DNA of 64,000 bases from Tetrahymena thermophila SB210 (taxonomy: Eukaryota > Ciliophora > Oligohymenophorea > Hymenostomatida > Tetrahymenidae), in assembly GCF_000189635.1 (NCBI RefSeq), contig NW_002476439.1:5205-69204 (forward strand). Reading direction: 5' to 3'. Under the pieces are notes generated by a model. That model was not told where the DNA came from. It saw only the letters and a list, made by a program, of their open reading frames with translations, and made no database searches. Position numbers and translations under genes: made by a program. This document shows, piece after piece, positions 28,594-40,157 of this stretch. The first letter of the stretch is position 1. Each line of letters starts with the position of its first letter.

Positions 28594-29966
28594 GTGGAGT
28601 AATGTCCTCGTTTAGACAATTCTACAAATAATTTCTTTTTTGCTAACTCAAGTGTATAAGGAAAGAAGCTTTTTTTAAAGAAATAACTCAGTTACAGTTT
28701 ATAATAAAAAGCAATATTTAAATAATATTTAAAGATAAGATAGATTAATCACCATTCCAGTTATTTTCGCTGATGCTCATTTTATATTTTATCTATATTC
28801 CTATAATAAACTGCTAAATTTGTAAATCCTAATCTATTATTCAAAAATTTGATCTTTAACACTTTTTATATTCTTTAATAGCAATTTCGGGTTGATATTC
28901 AATATTCCTTTTATCTTACCCTTGTAATATTGTATTGTTTATTTTCTTTTATTTTGATACAATTTTTGTAAAATCAATTGAATCTTTGAAATCTGTTCAA
29001 AAAAAATCAAATCAAAACATAAAAAATCTAAGCAAGTAAATAAATAAATCAATAAACAAGCACTGCAAATATCAAAGTATATAATTCAATTTGATTTGCG
29101 CGAAAAATATTCAAATGAAATTTAAATCACTAACAAATTTTTCAAAAATAATCAATTATATTCATTCAGCGATCAATTAATTGAACCATTCATATTTAAA
29201 TTATTATTATTATATGCATAGATATCTTATATGTAGATTTTTCTGACTCTTATTTCATATCTATATAATTAGATGAATAAATAAATAATTTAACTAACAA
29301 CATCTAAATAGCCTCTTTATTGCATTCCAACAGAGATTTTTAAAGTATATACAGTTGTAAAATCATTTTAGTTTAATTCATTTAATTATCTTCTTTCAGT
29401 AATTACTAAAATTTTTTCACTTTCCTTATGTTTTTCTTTTGACATTTAACTACATTTTTTATTTAATGTAATTCAGCTTTATATTAAATTTTTTACTTAA
29501 TTTTTATTTCTTTCAAGATAATAGTAAATTAAACCATCATTAAGTTAAATTCAACAATCATTACTCTAAATATCTTCAATCAGTAGAACCATTATTTCTA
29601 AACAAATAATAATAAAAGAAGTATTGTTTGATGATATATTTTAATAAGTGATAATTTTTTTTTATTATTCAATAAATAAATTTTATAATGTAATTCAAAT
29701 AAAAAAATATTTCATAGATTTTTAAAACTATTTTTAAGTTTAAATTTTAATAGTTAAATATTAATTAGCCTATCAATAGTTAAAAGGGTTTTTAAATCAA
29801 GAATTTATAGTAAATTTAAAAAATAAAAATAAATAAATTTTGTTTATTAATTATGAAAAATAAATTTGATTAATTAAAAATAATTTTGACAAAAAGTAAA
29901 ATAGTTTTATATTTAAAGATATATAAAAACAAACTTTAAGTATTTATTAATGTTTATATTTTTTGT
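28594..29966. other. Intergenic A+T-rich stretch
   Basis: Upstream of the LRR gene and downstream of the first lectin F-box gene. A possible short 5' exon (MSISENNWNG) lies at about 28,767-28,738 on the minus strand. Otherwise nothing recognised. Confidence 0.4.
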
Positions 29967-31403
29967 TCATTGGACATTTTTAAAACTGTTATTAAACAGG
30001 TTAATTTCTTATTAAGTTAAAACAGGGATTAGTCTGCAGGTAATTGATCTTAGCCTTGGTCCAAAATGTCCTGCCCAAAATCTAGAATCCTGACCTGAGA
30101 TAGAGAATATTATTATTTAAGGCTTTGATTAATTTAAGTTCTATTTTTTGATATAACCAGCGATGTTATAAAATTTGAACCCTCTTTATATTGTATCAAA
30201 CTTCTTCCTTTGGATAAATATACAGTTATGTGCTTCATCTTGTATTTATACTTCTGCTGTTAAACTACCTCCATAATTACTGTCAGCTATTTCAATTCCA
30301 AAAACAATAGCTAAGGAACTGTTTTCTATATTTTCTATGTCATTAGCAGTAAAGATATCATGCATCTTTCTTTTCCAAACTAAAATATTTTTCATATATG
30401 AAAACTTAAAATGAGTCAATCCATTCAAATTTTCAATGTAAGAATCTTTCTGCTCTGCCTGCCCATATTCACTAAGAAATTCGAACCCACGAAATTTATC
30501 TTCTCCATGAGGATTTTAAACATAATTTTTAATATTATCTTAATAAGTTCTAAGATTATTCTTTTATTCGCTAGCTAGACTTTCTTGCTTAATTAGATTT
30601 TGATAATATTTGATTAAATTGATATTACCACTAAATAAAGCTCTTCTTCCTATTTCGTCAATAAACAAAACTTCATTTGATAATATTTTTGCAAACAATT
30701 TATAAGCTCTCATCAAAATTGACATTTCCTTAACAGTCAAATAAGGAATTAAAGATCTCAACGCTGATTTATTTGAAGCAATTATTTCAATAAAATTTGA
30801 TTTTGGATTAGTATTATATTTTTCAATAGAGCAAATATCTGCTTTTAAAATGCACAAACCATTAAAGTGAGAGCTTGTCGAGCCAGAAAAACAAGTAAAG
30901 TGGAACCCTTAAGGTGCTGTAAAAGAATAAGTCTCTTATTTACTTGTTTGGCGACTTCCATAAGTAAAACATTTACCATTATTCAAAAAAATCTTAATTT
31001 TATCTATAACATATTCTACATATACCTTTATATCAATAATAAATTCATCATCTGAAAATTTGATTTTATTTTAACTCATATTTTTTATCTGCTAATGGCC
31101 TATTATATTTCCTTTAATGGTAAAATCCTAATTTTTTTCTAAATTCTAGTATTGTTTATATATAAACTAAATAGCAGCCAGTTCATTACTTTAATTTTCA
31201 AATAATACAATTTCACTCACTTTAAAATTCTAATAGCCTTTATCGCTTAACAGAAAGAAGTCATCCTAAGGATGTATCTCATCTCCAGTAGAGAAACCTA
31301 ATGAAATATCTTTGAGCATAAGTCTGTTTTCAAGTGCTAACATCTACTTAAGCTAAACTAATTATCCTGACGTTTATTAAATATTCATATTCTAGTTACC
31401 CAT
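29967..31403 (-). CDS. Jacalin-like / F-box-like / FBA-domain protein A
   Basis: Single exon of 478 aa, ATG 31403, TGA 29967-29969. Three regions can be read. Residues of about 30-195 are a jacalin-like lectin fold: a beta-rich segment ending with APKGFHFTCFSGSTSSHFNG. Residues of about 215-255 form an F-box-like helix set (LIPYLTVKEMSILMRAYKLF). Residues of about 300-465 are an FBA domain of the FBXO2/FBXO6/NCCRP1 type: EIADSNYGGSLTAEV, RGFKFYNIAGY, then the signature SISGQDSRFWAGHFGPRL, which aligns with the family's DTQYW-GWYGPR motif. Known FBA F-box proteins bind N-glycans and hand glycoproteins to SCF ubiquitin ligase, so a glycoprotein quality-control adaptor is the likely role. It is paralogous to the next gene 600 bp upstream. 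Confidence 0.8.
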
Positions 31404-31997
31404 AAAAATAATTTATTAAATATTAAACAATTCTAATAAAGCAAATATTTAATAGAATAAATCTAATTAATATAAAATCCAAGTAATTTATTTATAGATT
31501 AAATTTAATTGAAATAGCACATAGTTATTTACCTAGTTCTAACTAAAAAAATTGACCAAAAAGTACTATTTTAAGAAAACTTGTTAAATGTTTAGTTTTT
31601 TATATAGAACAAAAATAATAAATTGATAAAAACATAAAGATAATTTTTAAATTTTGCTTTTATCTTTTTCTTTTAAGATAATTGAATTAAATAAAAAATT
31701 TACAAGATTTTTCATAGATAAATAAAGAAGGTCTATTATCTAATTTATCAACAATCTATTACAAACAAATATATATATGTATATTATCCTAAGGTACTGC
31801 CTTTTTTAGGTTATATACTAAAATTTTAGATATTTAGGTAATATCAAAAATGTTTATTATATTAAATAAATTTTAAATTTTAATATAAAAATATACACCA
31901 TATTTATTTTTTGATATTTTTTTACTCGTTAAAATGAAACTAAAATATAAAAAATTAATTAATTTATTTATTTATATTAAAAATCATATTTAAAATT
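31404..31997. other. Spacer between the two paralogues
   Basis: Non-coding A+T-rich sequence separating the 3' end of paralogue B from the start of paralogue A, read on the minus strand. It serves as promoter region of A. No motif recognised. Confidence 0.5.
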
Positions 31998-33413
31998 TCA
32001 AAATATATTTTTCATAGTATTTTTGAATAAATTAATTTGCTATTTATTTTAAATAGGAATTAATTTGCATGTAATTGATCTCAGTCTTGGACCAAAATGC
32101 CCTTTCCAAAATCTAGAATCTTTTCCTGATATAGAAAAAATGATTTTATGGGGCTTAGATTACTATGATTTTACATAACTAGCAATGTTATAAAACTTAA
32201 ATCCTCTCTAAATTTTACTAAATTCTTATTTTTGTTAAAAAATAGAATTTTATTCTTAATCTTCAATTATTACTTTTGCTCGCAAGCTGCCTCCATAATT
32301 ACTGTCTGCTATCTCAATTCCGAAGACAATAGCTAACTACCTATTTTCTATATTTTCTATACTTTTAGAAGTAAATAAATCATGCAAATATTTTTCCCAA
32401 ACTAAGGTTTTTTCTATGAAGGAAAATTTGAAATGAGTTAATCCATTTAAGTTTTCAATAAAGCTGTAATTTTTCTCAGCTTCTTAATTTCCCTAAAGAA
32501 ATTAAAAATTTTAAAATTAGTCATCTCCATTTGGATTTTCAACATAATTTTTAAAGCAATCTTCATATGAAATTAGAATATTTCTTTTCTCGCTGTCCTT
32601 ACTATATTTACTTATTATTTTTTGATAATATTTATTTAAATTGCTATTACCACTAAATAAAGCTCTTCTTTCTATTTCATCAATAAATAAATCTTCATTT
32701 GATATTAATTTTGCTAAAAGAGTGCATGTTCTCATCAAGACTGATATCTCCTTAACAGTTAAGAAAGGAATTATCAATCTTAAAACAGATTTATTATCTG
32801 GAATAATTTCGATAAATTTAGATTTATGATCACGATTATTATGTTATTCAATAGGGCAAACATCTGCTTTTAAAAGGCACAAACCATTAAAGTGCGAACT
32901 TGTGCATCCTGAAAAGCAAGTAAAGTGAAATCCTTTGGGTGCAGAAAATTCGAAATATTCATAATCCATTCTATGGTAATTTCCAAAGAAGTATTCTCTT
33001 CCATTACTCAAAATAATAGTAATATTTCCAATAATAAATTCTACTTAAATAGTTATTTTAGTGATGAACTGATCATCTTGCAAGTTTATTGATTTTTAAA
33101 GTAAATCGCTTGTTTCTTATTGACCAATTAAATTCCCTTTTATTTCATAATTCTCATTGTTTTTTTAATTTTGATATTGTTTGTATGTAAATTGAATAGC
33201 AACCACTTCTTTTTTTTAATTCTCAAATATTATTATTTTAGATACTTTAAAATTCTAATACCCTTTATCACTTAACAGAAAGAAGTCATCCATAGGAAGA
33301 GCTTCATCTCCTGTGGGAAAACCGATTGTAAAATCTTTAATCATCAAGCAATTTTTTTCAATTAAGTTTTATTTTATTTGTTTTAATGTTAGTTAAGACT
33401 ATGTTACTTCCAT
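31998..33413 (-). CDS. Jacalin-like / F-box-like / FBA-domain protein B
   Basis: Single exon of 471 aa, ATG 33413, TGA 31998-32000, same orientation as A. It is colinear with A over its whole length and clearly a tandem duplicate. The lectin region carries APKGFHFTCFSGCTSSHFNG. The F-box-like helices read LIIPFLTVKEISVLMRTCTL. The FBA domain ends with SISGKDSRFWKGHFGPRL. The 'GPR-L-R-S-I-T-C' end of the FBA core is conserved in both. Divergence is concentrated in the linker after the F-box-like part and at the extreme termini. Fe, Zn or nucleotide-binding motifs are absent. Function as for paralogue A: probable glycan-reading SCF adaptor. Confidence 0.8.
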
Positions 33414-33490
33414 TTTAAGTAATTTTTAATTGATGATAAAAAAATAACAAAGGTAAAAGTATTTCTGATATTGTTTATATAATAAATCGA

Positions 33491-33808
33491 AAAGAAATAA
33501 ATCAATTTATTTTTCCTTTTCTTAACAATCCTATTTAAATTATTTAATGAAAAAGATTTTTGCAAAAATACTTTTTGAAATAATCAAATTTTCTAACAAA
33601 ATTGCATTTTTAAAAATCGTAAAAAACTCTTGTATTAACAAAGGGCTAAGGAAATTCAAAAGAAATAAATCAATTTATTTTTCCTTTTCTTAATAATCCT
33701 ATTTATTTTATTTAAAGCAAAAAGATTTTTAACATCTAAAAAGTATTCTCTTAAATAATTGCATTAATATAAAATCGTAAAAAATAATAGTATTAACAAA
33801 GGGTCAAA
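33491..33808. repeat. Two-copy direct repeat, period about 168 bp
   Basis: Copies start at 33493 and 33661 (agaaataaatcaatttattt in both). Both end with a gtattaacaaaggg block, and divergence is moderate. It lies just upstream of paralogue B, in its likely promoter. Confidence 0.75.
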
Positions 33809-34890
33809 ATTAATATATTAATGAAACAAAAATTAATTAGTTAATGAGTCGAAATGTTTGTCTGTGTGATATTCTAACATATCTCAAAATAAAATAATAA
33901 AAGATAATCATTTAAATAAATCTTAATAATGTATTAAAATAAATAAAAGTAAACAAACAAAAATCAAAAAATATTAAAAGCAAATTAAATTAAATTTTAT
34001 TTTAGTTTTATTATAACAAAATATTTTTATTTTTCCTAAATTAATTCATGAAGTTTTATGCAAAATATTTACTTTTACTCAATTAAAAACATAAAAAAAA
34101 AAAAATTCATGCATTAAATTATATTTTTATAATATTATGCAAATTAAATAGTTTTTATAATATATTTGTTATAAAAATCAAAAATTAATGATTATAGATT
34201 AAGCTATTTTAAAAACTAGAAAAAATTTAAATTTAATGATAAAATTATTTTTTTTTTATTTAATTATATTATTGATTTTTAATTACTTTAATTTATTGGA
34301 TTTTAAAAATATAAAGTAAAGAAAATATAAATATTTTACTTTTTGCTTTAATTAATTTTTATTTCAGTTCTAAAATAAAAAAAATATTTTGATAATTGAG
34401 AAGATAGAGTATATTTATTTTGTTTATAATATAAAATAGAATTATTAAATAAATAAATATCACTCTATAAAAAAATTATCTCTAAAAAGATTTATTTGTT
34501 AACTTGTATGCTTGTTTACTTATATGTATGAATGCTTTAGATTAAAGTAAATTAGAATTAATTTAGCTACTTTCTCATAAAATGTTAGGAAATTCCTAGG
34601 GTTTTTGCTTAGTTAGAACTATCAAAATTAATAAAATTAATGAAAAAAATAATAAATTTAGATATTTGGCTTAAAAATGGTTTCTGTATGTATTTATGTT
34701 TGTATGTATGAATGAATATAAAGTGGAGAGATATATTTATATATATTGTTATGAATTACTATATATTTCTGATAAATTAATTAATTAACTAACTAACTAA
34801 CTAACTAAGTATAGAGTAGAAGATACATATATAAATATACTTTAAACATTTATTAATAGAAACATTTAATATAAGTAGCGCAAATTTAAA
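33809..34890. other. A+T-rich intergenic region
   Basis: Divergent promoter region between paralogue B (minus) and MMS19 (plus). It contains a short (CTAA)n run at about 34,785-34,808. Nothing else recognised. Confidence 0.5.
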
Positions 34891-37800
34891 ATGAATATTG
34901 AAGACTTTTTGAATAGCTTTGGCAATAAGGGTAAAAATTAGGAGGAAGACATTGAAAAGACAATAGTGGAGTTTATTGATAATGAAGCTAATGATAGAAG
35001 TGTCGATACAAAGTGTATAACTAAGTTGCTGATTGCTTTTTAGATGAATCAGATTAATCTTTTTTAGTTTTTTGAAAAAATGTAATTTTATTTTGTGAAT
35101 GGGAGAGAGAAGACAAGACAAAGAGCAACTGAGTTTATTTATCTGTTTTTTAGCAGGTACTCAGGTTTATAAATGTCTTAGGAGGAAGTAGAATCGCTCT
35201 ATTTATTTTTCTTAACTAAGCTGTTCGATGTTGCCACAGTGAAGACTGCAAATAAGGTGTTGCTAGAATTACTGAAAAATGTAATCAAGCATTAGGAATA
35301 AATGAAATAAAAAATAGATTCAAAGAAGGCTGGAGCCTTTAAGGAATTTAAGTTCAATTTAGCAAAGCAGTTTATAGAAAAAATCAGTGATAGCAAGTTC
35401 AATATTTCACAATATTCGCAAGATGTGAGAGATTCCGTTTACATTAATCTGAGGTTCTTGCAAGAGAATTTCACAGAAAGCTGCGTAGAATTGGGAGCAA
35501 CATATGTAAAAGTTATTATCGAATCTACAGAAGATGAGAAAGATCCAAGATGCATCATTAAGTCATTCAAATTAATAAGATTTGTTTTGGAAAATTTCAG
35601 TTTATCTATGTTGAAACCATTTTTGGAAGATATTTTTGATAACTTAGAGTGCTATTATCCTATTGATTTCTAACCAGATCCAGAATAAGATAAAAAGTAC
35701 TAGATTTCTCCAAAAGATCTTTCCGAAGCACTTGATTTGTGTCTAATTAATAAGCACATTTTGCAAAAAACTTTGGACATCATCAATGAAAAAATAAACT
35801 CTTCATATATAGATGCCAAGTTAGCCGCAATGCAAACTTATTAATTAGTTTTTAAAGTAATAAAATTATTCTTTATTTGTTTAATCTTAATAAAGATTAT
35901 TATAATTCATAGAACTACCTTCCAGGATAATTGCTTTCTTCTTAAAGAAAACAGATCTTGAACAACTTAATAGAAAATGCTTAAGACATCGAAGAAGTTG
36001 AATTATAAGACAAAGTTGTTGACTCTATCAAATAATATATTGTATTCATTACTTCTACTTGCAAATCAGATACAAGTAATCCAATAATATTTTTTATTTA
36101 TTTAAAATCTAGCTAAATATATCTTTCCTTTTTTATTTATTTGCTTTTATCAATACTTTTTTAATGCATTTCTTGCTTTAGAAACAATAATAAAGGATTC
36201 ATTCTTAGAAGTTTTTATTGATTTAAGCAGTTATTTTTTGCATTAACATTTAGTAGCTATTTAGGAAATTTTATTATGCTCTGATAAATATTTATTTATT
36301 GGCTTTTTATTCACTTTTTTTAGCATTTCTTTTATTAGAAACAATGAAAATTTATTGATTTTTTACTTGATTTTTATGGAAATTTAAAAAAATATCTGTT
36401 TTTAATAAAGAAAAATGAATGAATTTTTTTATTTATTTGTTTTTGATTGGTTAATTAATCAGATATTATTGAAAATTGTTATTACGATGATTTGAAGTTA
36501 GTAAATAAGCACATTTTTAAACTCCTTGAAGACGGTCTTCTTCATCACAATGCAGCTCTTTCTGAGAAATTAATGAAAGTAAATAAAAAAAATAGTATTA
36601 GTTAATGGATTAAATAGTTATTATATTTATTATAAAGGCTCTGATTCCCATAAATTAAAATATGAATTACACAATTGTCAACTCTATTGTGAAGTACTTT
36701 AATAGCAGATATACAAATAAGGAATCAATAGTTGCTTAAAGATAGCTTGAATTTGTCTTAGTAATTTTACTTGCTGCAGAACAAGAGATAAAACACTCAT
36801 GCGATTTTATGCTCAATCCCTTCTTCTACCTTGATGAAGAAAAAGAAAAAGTATAATAAAAACTTTTAAAAACCTTAAAAATAATATAAAAACATTTTTT
36901 GATTTTTAATTTTAATGTGAATTTATTTAATTAAAAAAAAAAGAATTTAAAAAACATCTTGATGGGAGAAATTTAAAATACAAATGATGAATCAATATAA
37001 ATATTATCTTTAGCAATTTTGATGAAATTAGCTGTTTATGGCAAGGCATCTAAAGAAATGGTAATTTAATTCATTTCAATAGAATTTAGTTTGAATTAGA
37101 TGTAATAAATAGGATATTGAATTCATGAAAGTTTGTGAAGACATCGGAATAACAGAAGCAGAATTAGAAAACTACTCTGAAACTGTAAAGAAATGTATGG
37201 TTGAATACTGCTATACTGTTAACTCAAAGCTCTAAGAATGTAAATTTATTTAAATAGAAATAAAAATACTTATTATTTATTGTATTAAAATAAAATTTCA
37301 GCTCAAATCTCATTCTTAGAATTAAAATTGGTTGGGTTACTTGGTTAGTAAAACATGAACGAAACTGTGGTTAATGGATTTAATTCTATGATTTTAAATA
37401 ATACAGATGGTTGGAAAGAATGCTTCGACTTCATAATCTAACACATTAACAACCGCGATTAGCAAAAATTAATAAATTTATTATTAGAAAAAGTGATTTC
37501 CCTGAACAAAGAATATGTCAATAAACACATCTACTAAGAATTAACATAAATAAATAATTTAATTATTGAAGATAAATAAACAAGAAGCTAATTAAAGACT
37601 ATCCTTTCAAATGTAATTAAAAGTGACTGTGAATTAACTGAATAAGAGATATCCTCATTTAAATCTCTTATACAAAAGCCATATGAGAGCATCACATTAT
37701 TCACTAAGCTCATTAAAAAGTTAAGCAAAACCATTGAAATAAAAGATTTTTTCATTTAATTCAGTCAAAATATCTAAAAAAGTGACATAATTAAAGACAA

Positions 37801-39266
37801 AAATATTACTTCCTTTGTTCTCTCTTTATCAAAGCTATTTGGCAATAAGATACAAAGTAAATAATTATTCATTATAAAATTCAATTTACAATTTTTTATT
37901 TTATTTAATATCAATTTTTGACTCTAAATTATATTTTAACTATTGCTAATTGTAGATTTTTATTTTTTTTTGAATAAGCTATGATTTCTTGGTATTAAAA
38001 AATATTTAAGCATGCTTGCTATTTCAGAAAAATTATTAAAAACAATCAAATAAATAAATAACAGGGTTTTTTATTTTGATCATAAAAAAGTAAATTAAAA
38101 AATAAAACTTCATTTTAAACCCTCATTAAATTTATTGAAAAATGAAATAAATCAATTGAAAACCCTGCTTGAAATTTAAATAATTTAATGATTTAGATAG
38201 AGTTGAGTTTTATATTGATGAATTTTTATCAAAAAAATACAATAGTTAAATAGTTTCTAAATAATTTCTTTCCTTTTCAGTTGTATAAAAATAATATTGC
38301 TATTAAATAATAAAGAATATCTTTCTAATGAGGAGTACAAACAATTCATGGGAGTAATGAAAAGCAAAATGATTGATAAAAATAGTTCAGAGTTCGAGCT
38401 AAAATTGTATTCTAGAATATTCAGAGGATTAGTAATATTTATTTATTTATTTGTTATATAGTTAAGATTATTTTAAATAAATGAATTAAATTTAATATAG
38501 CTTATTAGTATGAACAATGAAGCCTTCTAACTTCTTTCTTAGATAATTTAATCAGAAATTAAAGGAGAATCTAATTTATCTGTTGAATTTTACAACACAA
38601 TAATGAACTCAAAAAATGCATAGGTATAAAAGTCATATCTGTTCTATTCTCCAACTTATGCTCAGAGACTTTTCAATACTTGTGTGGAAGTATTCTACAA
38701 TAAACTTAACAGCATTAAGAACAATCCAGCAGAAATATAAATGAAAAACAAATGCTATTTAGTTTTAACTTCAACTTTATTGGTGAGTCCATTTTCTATT
38801 CTCAAGATAAATAAATCAATCAGTCTACCAATTCTAATTGAAGCTTTAACATTTTCATCCGACTCACAAGGACTTGTAAATTTTTATAAAATTAGGAAAT
38901 TTTTATTTTATTTTAAAATATTTATTTTAAATAAATTTAATTGTTTGTTTTTGTTTGATAATTAAATAGGAAAGTGCTATAAAATTATTAACTAGACTTA
39001 TAAATACTGACTTGAATGTTATAGGTAGCAGCAGTGAAAGTTTGATAAATTGTTTATTAAAATTGCTTTAGCAAGAAAATAACAGCGTAAGTTGCACCAT
39101 CGAAATAATAAAATGTCTGGCTGAATGCATTCGCTTTGAATATCATTTAGTAAAACGCTATAAAAAAGACGTAATTGACATCTTAGATAGATATTTATCT
39201 CATAAAAAGAGACCTGTAAGAAGACACGCAGTCTATACTGTCAACCAATGGCACATGATTATATGA
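34891..39266 (+). CDS. MMS19: MMS19 homologue, cytosolic Fe-S targeting factor
   Basis: Exons: 34891-35856, 35913-36075, 36463-36578, 36638-36850, 36944-37060, 37113-37239, 37302-37856, probable 13-nt microexon 37979-37991, 38281-38431, 38501-38875, 38970-39266. Together they give 1,030 aa, the family's usual size, with every junction in phase. The N-terminal MMS19 domain is diagnostic: REKTRQRATEFIYLFF, EDEKDPRCIIKSFKLIRFVL, LECYYPIDFQPDPEQD, PKDLSEAL. The C-terminal HEAT repeats end SHKKRPVRRHAVYTVNQW, matching the terminal 'K-RAVR-EAV-W' repeat. MMS19 bridges the CIA complex to Fe-S apoproteins such as XPD-type helicases and DNA polymerases. The microexon is proposed because exon 7 ends in phase 1 while the next clear exon needs phase 2. 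Confidence 0.9.
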
Positions 39267-40157
39267 AATTAATTAAAAATAATTTAATGTATTTATTTAT
39301 TTATATTTTATATAATAATTTTAGTTAAAATGTTTCTAAATAAATAAACAAAAAAACAAACAAATCTTTTAATTAAATTAAATTTTGTTTATTAAACAAA
39401 CAAACAAAGAAAGAAATTAATTTAATTAGTTTGAATATCTTAAAAATAAATAAAAATAATTAGTACAAAATTATTTGCATTGATTAAATACAAATATTAT
39501 TTATTTATTAATAAAGTCATAATTATTAGTTTGAATTAATTTCGATCAAAAATTTAGAATATTTGCACTAACTATTTTTATACATTTAAATACTAAATCA
39601 ATCACTATTATTTATCAAAATGACTATATCTAGCTAACATAAACTAGCTGTTTTTCCTATTTAATGTTTCATTATCAATTGTAATTCAAAAAACAAATAA
39701 AGAAGAAAGAAAGAAACATTTTTATCCTTGTTTAATTCAAGCAGTCTTGTGATATGTTTGTTAAGCTTTAAGCTACTTTTGTGGAATGATTTTTTATGAT
39801 TTGAAGTTATTTATTTTCTTTTTATATTGAGTTAAACATGCATGATGATTTAATTGACTGATTTATTTATTTATTTATTATTTCTTGTTTATTCATTTAT
39901 TTATTTATGTATGTTTGATTGTTTTATTTATTTATTTGGAATGTTTATTGATTGATTGATAAATTTAGGTTTGATAGAGAAGGAAATAGATTTAGTAAGA
40001 AGGAGTGGAATGAACCTACAAGTTGAATATATTTTTATTCGTTTAAATAAATACATTAAAACAAATACAAGCCGCGTTTGTTCAATAATTTACTAAAAAA
40101 GTATATATTATAATTTTAAATAATTATATTATTTATGGTATAAGTATTTTTAATTTC
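39267..40157. other. Intergenic region rich in TTTA/TTTG tetranucleotides
   Basis: Short runs of (TTTA)n, (AAAC)n and (GATT)n at about 39.29-39.44 and 39.85-39.97 kb. It lies between the convergent 3' ends of MMS19 and uL5. No coding signal. Confidence 0.6.

Noticed and set aside
30001-30110. tRNA-like GC-richer segment
   Set aside because: No acceptor stem or T-loop consensus. It encodes the FBA signature on the minus strand.
30867-31055. Small plus-strand ORF inside lectin F-box gene A
   Set aside because: It is antisense to a conserved region shared by both paralogues.
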